From: Paucibacter aquatile | Lineage (GTDB): Bacteria; Pseudomonadota; Gammaproteobacteria; Burkholderiales; Burkholderiaceae_C | Reading direction: 5' to 3' | Assembly (NCBI RefSeq): GCF_002885975.1 | Contig: NZ_POSP01000003.1 | Location: 1-64,000 of the forward strand | Length of the DNA stretch: 64,000 nucleotides | Part shown: one piece after another, positions 16,814-24,984 of the stretch | Position numbering within the stretch: position 1 is the first letter of the stretch | How the letters are laid out: the number at the start of each line of letters is the position of its first letter | Translations under genes and position numbers: made by a program | Notes under the pieces: generated by a model | Databases searched by the model: none | The model's input: the letters and a program-made list of their open reading frames with translations, nothing else | Told to the model about the DNA's origin: nothing

Positions 16814-17849
16814 GGCTCACACCCCCCCGCGAAAGCCAACAGAACGGGCCAGAGGCTGCAATGGCCCTTGTATGGGTGCAGACGCGCTGCAATGCCTCAA
16901 CGCCCGCAAGCACGACGCGCCGAAACTCGGAGGCATAGTGGCGACCGCTTGGGCTAATCCAGCCGCCGCCCTCCGCTCTGCGCCATTGGTCGCTGATGTC
17001 AGAATTCGCCTGCACAAACGCAGGCAGACCAAGCCAACGACGAGCACGCCTAGAAGCGTGATCCAAGCCACCGACGCCATAAGCTCGCGCCCCTTTCGGC
17101 ATTGCTGCCAAGTTCTTGTCTTTCTTCAGGTAATGCAGCAGATAGCCCACCGCGTTACCCACCTTCTGAGGCGCATCGCTGCGACTCATGCCATACGGCC
17201 ACCACCCGCGCCGGTCGAAATGAGGGCACCGCACGCCAACCGGCAACCACACAACAATGTGGTAGTGGATGCAGTCGCGGCCCTTGCCATCGGCCCGGCG
17301 CTTGCCGTCTTGGATTTCAGCGATCCAAACGTAACGAAACGGGATTCCCTTACGTTTGCACCAGTGATACATAGCCCGTAGCGCGTCAGAGACATGACGC
17401 GAGGACCAGAGCTGACCAGGGGCATAGGTGAGCGTGACCATCCACGGCACATCCGAGCGGTGGCCCTTCTCGGTGATCGCATGGCAACGAGCCGCAAAGC
17501 CCACCGACCGACGCAAGAGCGCTAAACGTCGCTTCGCTTTGTCGATGGCAAAACACTCCAGGGTGTCGGCCAGTTCGTCGCGCTCTGCCGCTACGCGGGC
17601 CGATACAGCCTCTTCAGACGCCCTTTCGGGACTTGTTGGAACTGAGACAAGCCCCGGCGCTTTCGCGCCGTCGAGGCCCTGGCGGGCCTGTGCCCAATGC
17701 CGCATTTGCTCGCTGCGTGACTGTGCGATTACTTGAGCGGCACCGCGATCCAAACCGCGCCCCATCATGTCCAGCTCATGGACGCGCACCGCCGCCAGCT
17801 CCAAGGAACTAGCGACGGCGTAGGCTTGCACGTGGGCGGAGTGACTCAC
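16806..17849 (-). CDS. Rolling-circle replication initiator (unit 3)
   Basis: Identical to 10370-11413. Confidence 0.9.
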   Translation of the reverse strand: MSHSAHVQAYAVASSLELAAVRVHELDMMGRGLDRGAAQVIAQSRSEQMRHWAQARQGLDGAKAPGLVSVPTSPERASEEAVSARVAAERDELADTLECFAIDKAKRRLALLRRSVGFAARCHAITEKGHRSDVPWMVTLTYAPGQLWSSRHVSDALRAMYHWCKRKGIPFRYVWIAEIQDGKRRADGKGRDCIHYHIVVWLPVGVRCPHFDRRGWWPYGMSRSDAPQKVGNAVGYLLHYLKKDKNLAAMPKGARAYGVGGLDHASRRARRWLGLPAFVQANSDISDQWRRAEGGGWISPSGRHYASEFRRVVLAGVEALQRVCTHTRAIAASGPFCWLSRGGVSHA

Positions 17850-18052
17850 AGCGAGTAACCCCCGACAGGAAAGCCAGCCTGGCCGCACAGCTCAACGTCA
17901 ATGTCTACATCGCCGCCCTGCCCTGGCCGAGCCGCAACGGTAATGCTCAAAATCTGATCGTCATCAGCCATGGCAGAGCGCAAGGCCGCAGCCATCGACA
18001 TACGCAGCAGGGCGAGCTGTGCCGCGTGAATCGCGGTTTCCATGCCGTCCAT
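17846..18052 (-). CDS. Small phage protein, 68 aa (unit 3)
   Basis: Identical to 4974-5180. Confidence 0.7.
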   Translation of the reverse strand: MDGMETAIHAAQLALLRMSMAAALRSAMADDDQILSITVAARPGQGGDVDIDVELCGQAGFPVGGYSL

Positions 18053-18063
18053 GGGTGCACCCG

Positions 18064-18357
18064 TCAGGCCGTGGCAGGCTTGCGGGCAACGGGAGCCAAC
18101 CGCGCCGACACCGCAAGACGGCCATCACGGTCCACGTACAGGCTCGACGGGTGCAGCTGGTAATCACCGGGGCTGTACGGCTGCTGTTCGCCGTCCAGCA
18201 TCAGGTCAAATTTCTCGGGGTACGGCGGCTTGTTACCATCCTTGTCGACGGTATGCGCATAGCCTGTTTGCATGCGCAAGTGATACGGCTTGCCGGTCGT
18301 CTTGCTGTTGCCCTTGAACTCCTTGACGGTGGTCTGAGCGATGGTGATTTGAATCAT
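18064..18357 (-). CDS. ssDNA-binding protein, gene V family (unit 3)
   Basis: Identical to 5192-5485. Confidence 0.9.
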   Translation of the reverse strand: MIQITIAQTTVKEFKGNSKTTGKPYHLRMQTGYAHTVDKDGNKPPYPEKFDLMLDGEQQPYSPGDYQLHPSSLYVDRDGRLAVSARLAPVARKPATA

Positions 18358-18381
18358 GGTTGGCTCCAATAAGTACGAAAA

Positions 18382-18858
18382 ATGAAGATGACGCTTCACC
18401 AGATCGCGGAGGTGCTATGGCCCCTTGCCGTGGTACTGACCGTTTTTCTATTGGTCAAAGCACGGCGCCGACCGAGAGCAACAGGCAAGCTATGGAAACG
18501 AACACCCCTTACGAAACGAGAACAAGGGATGTACTTCCGCTTGAAAAACGCATTACCTGATCGGGTTGTGTTAGCGCAGGTTTCGTTTTCTGCACTGCTG
18601 GACACTCGAGACAGACCAACCAGAGCGACGTTTGACAGAAAAGTCGCTGACTTCGTGATCTGCTCGAAAGCCTTCGAAGTCGCCGCTGTTATCGAACTCG
18701 ATGACGAAAGCCACAGAGGACGAGAACACCTAGACCAGAGACGCGATCAGCTGCTAACAAAAGCCGGAATCAAGGTTTTGCGCTTCAAGAACATTCCCGA
18801 CGAGGGCGAGCTGCTGGCAGCGCTTTCGGAGAAAAGTGACGCCATGCCCCCGTGCTAA
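18382..18858 (+). CDS. DUF2726 nuclease-like protein (unit 3)
   Basis: Identical to 5510-5986. Confidence 0.75.
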   Translation: MKMTLHQIAEVLWPLAVVLTVFLLVKARRRPRATGKLWKRTPLTKREQGMYFRLKNALPDRVVLAQVSFSALLDTRDRPTRATFDRKVADFVICSKAFEVAAVIELDDESHRGREHLDQRRDQLLTKAGIKVLRFKNIPDEGELLAALSEKSDAMPPC

Positions 18859-18883
18859 CCTGCTACTTTCCAAAACCGGGAAG

Positions 18884-18906
18884 CGCTTACCAAAAAAAGG
18901 TAAGCG
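18884..18906. promoter_or_regulatory. Perfect inverted repeat upstream of regulator (unit 3)
   Basis: Third direct copy of the CGCTTACC / GGTAAGCG element. Confidence 0.5.
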
Positions 18907-18934
18907 ACCGGAGGTTAACCAGCCGGAGATAAAA

Positions 18935-19441
18935 GTGGAAACATTCGGACGGGTGATTGACAACGCCGCTGAAAAGTGCGGAGGGCAAAACGCACTCGCA
19001 CGAGAGCTAGACATTGCATCCGGCTGGATCAGCCTGGCGAAGCAAGGGAAAAAGCCGCTGCCAAAGGCAAAGCTAGAAGCGCTCGCAACGCTCGTTCAGA
19101 TGGAGGCCGCTGAGCTTTGGGAACTGCAAGAGCTGGCAAACATGCCACGCAGGAACCCTTTCAAGCATGGTCTAAGCAGCATCTTTGCCCTTTTTTTCGT
19201 GGTCAATTTGTCCACGACTCCAAGCCCCGCAAACGCAGCAGGCATCGGTGATAACGGTCAATTCCCATTGACCGGACAGACTACACATTGTCGAAATTTC
19301 AAAGAGGTGTGCGAACCGGGAGCCCAAGGGCCATCCAGGCCGACATACCGCCGGCCAGGTTGCACACCTGGGTGTGGCCGCGATGCAGCAGGAACTGCAT
19401 GGCTTGCTGGCTGCGTCCGCCAGCGGCACAGGCCACGATGA
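18935..19441 (+). CDS. Phage HTH regulator, C-terminus replaced by host sequence
   Basis: Residues 1-120 are those of the intact regulator (6063-6506), with HTH and hydrophobic segment complete. At the attachment core the frame crosses into chromosomal DNA. The native last 28 residues are replaced by about 48 residues read antisense to the rhodanese gene, ending at 19441. Whether the altered protein is stable is unknown. In a single-copy lysogen this hybrid might be the only form of the regulator, if the left junction does not restore it. Confidence 0.6.
   Translation: METFGRVIDNAAEKCGGQNALARELDIASGWISLAKQGKKPLPKAKLEALATLVQMEAAELWELQELANMPRRNPFKHGLSSIFALFFVVNLSTTPSPANAAGIGDNGQFPLTGQTTHCRNFKEVCEPGAQGPSRPTYRRPGCTPGCGRDAAGTAWLAGCVRQRHRPR
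19283..19293. other. Right prophage attachment site (attR-like)
   Basis: Phage identity ends at G19293 and chromosome follows. On the minus strand the junction reads ATTTCGACAATGTGTAG, reminiscent of one arm of a dif site (ATTTCGCATAA) but with several mismatches. XerCD use is likely for a phage with no integrase, but this site is not a clean dif. The junction lies just beyond the rhodanese stop, so that gene is intact. Confidence 0.55.
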
Positions 19442-19637
19442 GCTTGCCGTTGCGTGGCAGCTCGCCGTGGCGCTGCTGCAGCTCGCTGAGCGGCATATGG
19501 ATAAAACGCTCCACGTCGTAGGCGACGCGTGCCACCTCGTGAGCCTCGCGCACATCGAGCAGCCAGGTGCCGGCTTCGGCCCGCAGCGAATGATGCGCGT
19601 CCAGCGCGTGAATATTGAGGTCGAAGGCCTGTGTCAT
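19299..19637 (-). CDS. Single-domain rhodanese (sulfurtransferase)
   Basis: From ATG 19637 (AAGGA upstream) the protein has 112 residues, the usual size for a one-domain rhodanese. The active loop is CAAGGRS with catalytic cysteine C70, and the early conserved LLDVRE is at about 26-31. Such enzymes carry sulfane sulfur as a cysteine persulfide and pass it to an acceptor. It lies 55 bases downstream of the ArsR gene and forms one unit with it. The DUF2892 protein at 24749 is the membrane half of YgaP-type rhodaneses, so sulfur chemistry frames the whole locus. A filamentous prophage is inserted just downstream. Confidence 0.9.
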   Translation of the reverse strand: MTQAFDLNIHALDAHHSLRAEAGTWLLDVREAHEVARVAYDVERFIHMPLSELQQRHGELPRNGKLIVACAAGGRSQQAMQFLLHRGHTQVCNLAGGMSAWMALGLPVRTPL

Positions 19638-19692
19638 GGCGTTGGCTTCCTTGTGATGACGAGTAAGGCGCGCGGTGTTGAAGCCAGCGGCT

Positions 19693-20097
19693 TCAGTTGG
19701 AATCGAGCGAAGCATGTGCGGAGGCTGGCTGCAGCGCCGAGGTCTGCGACATCAAGCCGAGCGCGCGGGTGCAGAGATCGAAGACCGCGTCATCTCGCAC
19801 CCGGTAAAAGGCACGCGCACCGCGGGTGTAGCGCAGCAGCACGCCTTGCTGCTGCAAGACGCTGAGATGGCGCGAGATGTTGGCGGGCGTGGCCTGGCAC
19901 TGAAGCGCAATTTCGCCGACATGGCGTTCCTGCGCCGACAGGCAACGCAGGATGCTGAGACGCATGGGTTCGCCCAGGGCCTTGAAGTACGCGGCCAAGG
20001 GAACGAGGCTGCCTGCCTCGGCCTGTGTCAGGCCCTGCGCGATGTGTGGAGGCTGGCTGAATTGGCGGACGTTTTCAGACGGGCTGGCGGCTTCCAT
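19693..20097 (-). CDS. ArsR/SmtB-family transcriptional regulator
   Basis: A 134-residue protein with the winged-helix core YFKALGEPMRLSILRCL ... TPANISRHLSVLQQQGVL ... RGARAFYRV. ArsR proteins repress by binding palindromes over promoters and release on metal, oxidant or persulfide. Three cysteines (ILRC, ALQC, DLC) could form a thiol switch like that of the SqrR/BigR persulfide sensors; the metal-site motif of classical ArsR (CVCDL) is absent. It is divergent from the efflux genes, with a palindrome in the shared 144-base promoter region, so it probably represses both arms. The inducer cannot be read from sequence. Confidence 0.88.
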   Translation of the reverse strand: MEAASPSENVRQFSQPPHIAQGLTQAEAGSLVPLAAYFKALGEPMRLSILRCLSAQERHVGEIALQCQATPANISRHLSVLQQQGVLLRYTRGARAFYRVRDDAVFDLCTRALGLMSQTSALQPASAHASLDSN

Positions 20098-20171
20098 GGT
20101 CTTGGGCCCTTTGCTGGCGGTCCAGGCGGTCGAAATCCCCTGAACACATGAGTCTCTGATTGCTTGATTAA

Positions 20172-20202
20172 TTGACTATTTGCATTTGTGCGCAAATAAT
20201 AT
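20172..20202 (+). promoter_or_regulatory. Efflux operon promoter with embedded ArsR operator candidate
   Basis: TTGACT (20172-20177) and AATAAT (20195-20200) are spaced 17 bases apart as -35 and -10 boxes. Between them lies TATTTGC-N8-GCAAATA (20177-20198), a perfect seven-base-arm repeat. A repressor bound here would block polymerase directly. The A+T-rich dyad fits ArsR-family sites. Confidence 0.65.
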
Positions 20203-20241
20203 GGCAACTTCTTTGATCTGTCCAGCCAGCCGAGGTTTCAG

Positions 20242-21351
20242 ATGAATCACGCCGACACCGTTCCTGCCACCGTCTTGCCGCGTCGCCACGGGCCTGCGCT
20301 CGGCCTGTTGGTTTTGATGGCGGCGTTTCTGCAGACTCCCGGCGTGGCGGCAGGCGGCGCGGCAGGAGGCCGCAGCGCCGAGCAGGCCAGCACAGCCCCG
20401 GCCCTTCGAAGCTTGGTCGTGGGCCCGTCCACGGGTTTGCAGGGCAGCGTGGCGGAAGGTCGGGTGGAGGCCGTGCGCCAAACCACCCTCGCGGCCCAGG
20501 TGTCGGGGGCCATCGTGCAGCTGGAGGTGAAGGCCGGTGACCGGGTTCGAGCAGGCCAGGTGCTGCTGCGCATCGACGCCCGCGCCAGCAAGCAGGCCAG
20601 CCAGGCCAGCGAAGCCCAGGCCCAGGCCGCCCGCGCCAGCTTGCAACTGGCCAGCCGCGAGTACGAGCGCCAGAAGCAGTTGCACCAGCAGCACTACATC
20701 AGCCAGGCTGCGCTCGATCAGGCCGAGGCGCAGTTCAAGGCCATGCAGGCCCAGACCCAGGCGCAGCTTGCGCAGCTGGCCCTGAGCCACACCCAGGGCG
20801 ACCTCAACATCGTGCGCAGCCCCTACGACGGCGTGATCTCCGAACTGCCGGTGACCCTGGGCGATATGGCCATGCCGGGGCGCCCCTTGCTCACGGTCTA
20901 CGACCCGCGTGCCTTGCGCGTCAGCGCCCATTTGGCGCAAAGCCTGGCGGCGCAGCTCCGGGACCAAAGTGGCTTGCGGGTCGAGCTGCCTGGCCAGAGC
21001 CAGGCGGTGGTGCCGCAGGGCTACCAGTTGCTGCCGGCGGTGGACGCCAACGCCCACACCATGGAGCTGCGCATCGATCTGCCCGCCCTGCCTGGCCTGG
21101 TGCCCGGCATGTTCGCGCGGGTGCAACTGCCGGCCAGCCTGAGCTCGGCTTCGCAGCTGCGGGTGCCCCAGAGCGCCGTGCTGAGCCGTGCCGAGATGAG
21201 CGGTGTCTACGTCATCAACGCCGAAGGCAAGCCCCTCCTTCGCCAAGTGCGCCTGGGCGCGGTCAAGGGAGGGCAGGTCGAGGTCTTGTCGGGCCTGAAT
21301 CCGGGCGAACGCATAGCCCTGGAACCGCAAGTCGCGGCACGCCAGCGTTGA
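20242..21351 (+). CDS. RND efflux periplasmic adaptor (membrane fusion protein)
   Basis: 369 residues with an N-terminal hydrophobic segment (LGLLVLMAAFLQTPGVAA). The first biotinyl-lipoyl half is near 85-110 (LAAQVSGAIVQLEVKAGDRVRAGQVL). A helical hairpin rich in Gln/Ala/Leu occupies about 115-180, and the second lipoyl half is IVRSPYDGVISELPVTLGD. Beta-barrel and membrane-proximal domains end in LNPGERIAL. Such adaptors bridge the inner-membrane pump and a TolC-type channel. GAGG precedes the ATG. It begins the divergent operon controlled from 20172-20202; no outer-membrane channel gene is adjacent. Confidence 0.92.
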   Translation: MNHADTVPATVLPRRHGPALGLLVLMAAFLQTPGVAAGGAAGGRSAEQASTAPALRSLVVGPSTGLQGSVAEGRVEAVRQTTLAAQVSGAIVQLEVKAGDRVRAGQVLLRIDARASKQASQASEAQAQAARASLQLASREYERQKQLHQQHYISQAALDQAEAQFKAMQAQTQAQLAQLALSHTQGDLNIVRSPYDGVISELPVTLGDMAMPGRPLLTVYDPRALRVSAHLAQSLAAQLRDQSGLRVELPGQSQAVVPQGYQLLPAVDANAHTMELRIDLPALPGLVPGMFARVQLPASLSSASQLRVPQSAVLSRAEMSGVYVINAEGKPLLRQVRLGAVKGGQVEVLSGLNPGERIALEPQVAARQR

Positions 21352-21407
21352 ACCAGCAGCCGCCACAGCTGCAGCCAGCAAACAAGAACAGCAAGGAGCC
21401 GTCTCGC

Positions 21408-24400
21408 ATGAAACCGCAAGACCCTCGTGAGAGCGCGCCGCTGGGCGCCTCGGGCCGCATCGCGGCGTTTTTCCAAACGGCGCAGATCACCCCGCTCCTG
21501 GCCTTGCTGGCTCTGTTGCTGGGCATGTTTGCCGTGCTGGTGACACCGCGGGAGGAAGAGCCGCAGATCAACGTCACCATGGCCAATGTGCTGCTGCCCT
21601 TCCCTGGCGCCAGCGTGCGCGATGTGGAGCAGATGGTGGCCACGCCGGCCGAGCAGGTGCTGTCGCAAATGGCCGGGGTCGAGCATGTGATGTCGGTCTC
21701 GCGGCCGGGCCTGGCGGTGGTGACGGTGCAGTTCAAGGTCGGTGTGCCGCGCACCGAGGCCCTGGTGCGTCTGCATGACACCGTGGCCAGCCATGCCGAC
21801 TGGCTGCCGCCCAATCTCGGCGTGCAGACCCCACTGATCAAGCCCAAGGGCATTGACGATGTGCCCATCGTCACCCTGACCCTGTTTGCCGAGCAGGGTG
21901 AAATCGGCGCTTTCGATCTGGAGCGCGTGGCGCACAGCATGGAGATCGAGCTCAAGCGCGTGCCCGGCGTGCGTGAGGTGCGCAGCATCGGCGGGCCCGG
22001 CCGTGCCGTAAATGTGCAGATCGACCCGGCTCGGCTGAACGCCAGCGGCCTGACCGTGGCCGACCTGCGCCATGCCCTTCAGGGCGCGCATCTGGCCCTG
22101 CCGCTGGGCGATTTGCTGCAGAACAACCGCGCCATTGCGCTGGAAGCGGGCGCCTTCTTGAGCAGCGCGGCCGAAGTGTCGGAGCTGATCGTCGGTGTGC
22201 ACGGTGGCAAGCCGGTGTTCCTGCGCGATGTGGCGCGCATCGAGGACGGCCCCGTGCGGCCGAGTCGTTACGTCTGGCACGGCGAAAAGGCCCAGGGCAG
22301 CGCGCCCGATGCGAGCCCTGGCCGCGAGTTCCCTGCGGTGACCATTGCCATCACCAAGAAAGCCGGCGAGAACGCCATCGATGTGGCCGAAGCGGTGATG
22401 CAACGTGTCGACGCGCTGCGAAACACCGTCATTCCGGCCGAGGTGTCGGTCAGCGAGACGCGCAACTATGGCGCTACGGCCAACGACAAGGCCAGCAAGC
22501 TGATTCAGAAGCTGCTGTTCGCCACCGCCTCGGTGGTGGCACTGGTGTTCATCGCCCTGGGCCGGCGCGAGGCCGCCATTGTCGGCACGGCCGTCATCCT
22601 CACACTGACCGTCACCCTGTTCGCCTCCTGGGCTTGGGGCTTCACACTCAACCGCGTTTCGCTGTTCGCGCTGATCTTCTCCATCGGCATTCTGGTGGAC
22701 GATGCCATCGTGGTGGTGGAGAACATCCACCGCCACCAGCAGCTGTTCCCGGGGCGCAGCCTCAAGGACATCATCCCGGGCGCGGTCGATGAAGTCGGCG
22801 GCCCCACCATCCTGGCCACGCTGACGGTGATCGCCGCCCTGTTGCCCATGGCTTTCGTGTCCGGTCTCATGGGCCCGTACATGAGCCCCATCCCCATCAA
22901 CGCCAGCATGGGCATGCTCTTGTCGCTGGCCATTGCCTTCATGGTCACGCCCTGGCTGGCGCGCCTGTGGATGAAGGCCCTGCCGGCCGACACCCCGACC
23001 GACCCCCATGCCTTGCATGGCCTCTCCGCCAAACTCGCCCCGCTGTTCGAGCGGGTCTTCAAGCCTTTGCTCGATGCCCGGGCCGGTGGCCGCAATCGCC
23101 GCTGGCTGGGCCTGGGCATTGCTGGCCTGATTGCGCTGTCCCTGGCGCTGCCGGTAGCGGGGCTGGTGCTGCTCAAGATGCTGCCCTTCGACAACAAGTC
23201 GGAGTTCCAGGTCGTGGTGGACATGCCGGCCGGCACCCCGCTGGAGCAGACCGCGGCCGTGTTACGCGAGCTTGGCGCTCATCTGGCCACCATGCCCGAG
23301 CTGAGCGACTACCAGGCCTATGCCGGCACGGCAGCGCCCATCAACTTCAACGGCCTGGTGCGCCAGTACGATCTACGCGCCGGCAGCGAGCAAGGCGACA
23401 TTCAGGTGAACCTGGTCGACAAGCATGAGCGCAAGGCCCAAAGCCATGCCATCGCCACCCGCGTGCGGCCGGCCCTGCAAGCCATCGGCCGCCGCTTTGG
23501 CGCCAACGTCAAGGTGGTGGAGGTGCCGCCGGGCCCGCCGGTGCTTTCGCCCATCGTGGCTGAGATCTACGGCCCCGAGGCCGAGGGCCGCCGCCAGGTG
23601 GCCCAGGCGGTGCGCGCCGTGTTTGCGCAGCAACAGGGCCTGGTCGATGTGGACGACAGCAGCATCGCTGCCGCGCCGCGCAAGCTGCTGCTGGTGGACC
23701 GCCGCAAGGCCGCCCTGCTTGGCATTCCCCAGCAGGCCATTGTTTCGACCTTGCATGCGGCGCAGGCGGGTGAAGCCGTGAGCTGGCTGCACGATCAGCA
23801 AAGCAAGTACCCAGCCGCGGCCCTGCTGCAACTGCCGCCGGAGTCACAAGGGGATTTGAACGCCCTGCTCTCGCTCGCCGTGCGCTCGGCAAGCGGCGGC
23901 CTGGTGCCTATCCGCGAACTGGTGACGGTCAGCGACACAGTGCGCGAACAGCCGGTGTATCACAAGGATCTGCTGCCCCTGAACCTGGTGGTGGCCGATA
24001 TGGCCGGCGCCATCGACAGCCCGCTCTATGGCATGTTCAGCATGCGCTCGGCCATCGCTAAGATCCAGGCCCCCGATGGCGCGGGCCTGACGGAGTACTT
24101 CATCAGCCAACCCCAGGATGCCTACCGCGGCTATGCCATCAAATGGGACGGCGAGTGGCAGATCACCTACGAGACCTTCCGCGATATGGGCGCGGCCTAC
24201 GCCGTGGGCCTGGTGTTGATCTATCTGCTGGTGGTGGCGCAGTTCGGCTCCTACTTGACGCCCTTGATCATCATGGCGCCCATTCCGCTGACCATCATCG
24301 GCGTGATGCCGGGCCACGCCCTGCTGGGCGCGCAGTACACGGCCACCAGCATGATCGGAATGATCGCGCTGGCCGGCATCATCGTGCGCAACTCCATTCT

Positions 24401-24674
24401 GCTGGTGGACTTCATCAATCTGCAGCTGCGCGAAGGCCTGCCGTTTGAGCGCGCCATCGTCAGCGCTGCCATCACCCGTGCCCAGCCCATCATGCTGACC
24501 GGCCTGGCGGCCATGATGGGGGCCTTCTTCATCCTCGATGACCCCATCTTCAACGGCCTGGCCATCTCGCTGATCTTCGGCATCTTTGTCTCCACCCTGC
24601 TGACCCTGGTGGTGATCCCGACGCTGTACTACGCGGCCTACCGCCACCGCCAGCATCTGCTACTGGCGCCCTGA
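21408..24674 (+). CDS. RND efflux pump permease (AcrB/HAE-1 type)
   Basis: From ATG 21408 (AAGGAG ten bases before) the protein has 1088 residues, typical for the family. An upstream in-frame TTG at 21348 has no comparable site. The first membrane helix (LLALLALLLGMFAVLVTP) is followed by a large periplasmic loop, then the TM4 proton-relay motif SIGILVDDAIVVVENIH with paired aspartates. A second periplasmic loop and C-terminal helices (MIGMIALAGIIVRNSILLVDF) complete the duplicated layout. It lacks the heavy-metal (HME) signatures I would look for. Substrate is unknown; the neighbouring rhodanese and DUF2892 suggest thiol- or sulfur-active compounds. Confidence 0.93.
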   Translation: MKPQDPRESAPLGASGRIAAFFQTAQITPLLALLALLLGMFAVLVTPREEEPQINVTMANVLLPFPGASVRDVEQMVATPAEQVLSQMAGVEHVMSVSRPGLAVVTVQFKVGVPRTEALVRLHDTVASHADWLPPNLGVQTPLIKPKGIDDVPIVTLTLFAEQGEIGAFDLERVAHSMEIELKRVPGVREVRSIGGPGRAVNVQIDPARLNASGLTVADLRHALQGAHLALPLGDLLQNNRAIALEAGAFLSSAAEVSELIVGVHGGKPVFLRDVARIEDGPVRPSRYVWHGEKAQGSAPDASPGREFPAVTIAITKKAGENAIDVAEAVMQRVDALRNTVIPAEVSVSETRNYGATANDKASKLIQKLLFATASVVALVFIALGRREAAIVGTAVILTLTVTLFASWAWGFTLNRVSLFALIFSIGILVDDAIVVVENIHRHQQLFPGRSLKDIIPGAVDEVGGPTILATLTVIAALLPMAFVSGLMGPYMSPIPINASMGMLLSLAIAFMVTPWLARLWMKALPADTPTDPHALHGLSAKLAPLFERVFKPLLDARAGGRNRRWLGLGIAGLIALSLALPVAGLVLLKMLPFDNKSEFQVVVDMPAGTPLEQTAAVLRELGAHLATMPELSDYQAYAGTAAPINFNGLVRQYDLRAGSEQGDIQVNLVDKHERKAQSHAIATRVRPALQAIGRRFGANVKVVEVPPGPPVLSPIVAEIYGPEAEGRRQVAQAVRAVFAQQQGLVDVDDSSIAAAPRKLLLVDRRKAALLGIPQQAIVSTLHAAQAGEAVSWLHDQQSKYPAAALLQLPPESQGDLNALLSLAVRSASGGLVPIRELVTVSDTVREQPVYHKDLLPLNLVVADMAGAIDSPLYGMFSMRSAIAKIQAPDGAGLTEYFISQPQDAYRGYAIKWDGEWQITYETFRDMGAAYAVGLVLIYLLVVAQFGSYLTPLIIMAPIPLTIIGVMPGHALLGAQYTATSMIGMIALAGIIVRNSILLVDFINLQLREGLPFERAIVSAAITRAQPIMLTGLAAMMGAFFILDDPIFNGLAISLIFGIFVSTLLTLVVIPTLYYAAYRHRQHLLLAP

Positions 24675-24748
24675 CCCCGGGTGCCACCGCCCTCTTCCAC
24701 CCTGTTCTTTTACGTCTTCAAACCCATTCTTCACAAGGAGCATCCCTC

Positions 24749-24958
24749 ATGAGCACCTGGCAAATCGTCCGCATCGTCGCCGGCAGTTTCATCTTGCTGT
24801 CCCTCGCCCTGGGCCTGCCTGGCAGCCCCGTATTCGTCTCTAGCTGGTGGCTGGCCTTCACCGCATTCGTGGGCGCCAATCTGCTGCAAAGTGGTTTCAC
24901 CCGCTGGTGCCTGATGGAATCCATCCTGGCCAAGCTGGGGGTGAAGCGAGGTGATTGA
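24749..24958 (+). CDS. DUF2892 inner-membrane protein (YgaP membrane-domain type)
   Basis: 69 residues with two hydrophobic hairpin segments: VRIVAGSFILLSLALGLPGS and WWLAFTAFVGANLLQSGF, followed by a cysteine in RWCLMESILAKLGV. This is the DUF2892 pattern, which in E. coli YgaP is fused to a rhodanese domain. Here the two halves are separate genes at opposite ends of one divergent locus. AAGGAG precedes the start. It follows the pump by 74 bases, the last gene of the operon, and meets the caspase-like gene tail to tail. Confidence 0.85.
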   Translation: MSTWQIVRIVAGSFILLSLALGLPGSPVFVSSWWLAFTAFVGANLLQSGFTRWCLMESILAKLGVKRGD

Positions 24959-24984
24959 GCTGTTCAGAACTTCCCCTCAATGGA

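Larger units (their letters stand above)
1..19293. mobile_element. Tandem inovirus (filamentous phage) prophage array
   Basis: The same 6436-bp unit repeats head to tail: the replication gene ends at 3934, 10370 and 16806, and every other phage gene recurs with that spacing and identical translation. Gene content (rolling-circle initiator, gpV-type ssDNA-binding protein, short signal-peptide coat protein, TspB/pIII, DUF2523, Zot) is diagnostic of Inoviridae. Two full units (6422-12857, 12858-19293) and a partial one (3737-6421) are in direct orientation. The right chromosome border is 19293/19294, six bases from the rhodanese stop codon. The left border is not in the window, because the sequence folds back on itself at about 3727. 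There is no phage integrase or transposase, which suggests use of host XerCD recombinases, as in other inoviruses. Confidence 0.95.

Noticed and set aside
19294..19330. A tRNA gene as the phage target site
   Set aside because: No cloverleaf or T-loop sequence is present at the border; the site lies just after the rhodanese stop codon.
20176..23236. Long minus-strand frames opposite the RND genes (20176-21381, 21207-23018, 22505-23236)
   Set aside because: They lie antisense to clear RND adaptor and pump genes and consist of His/Gln/Arg-rich sequence without recognisable domains or start signals.
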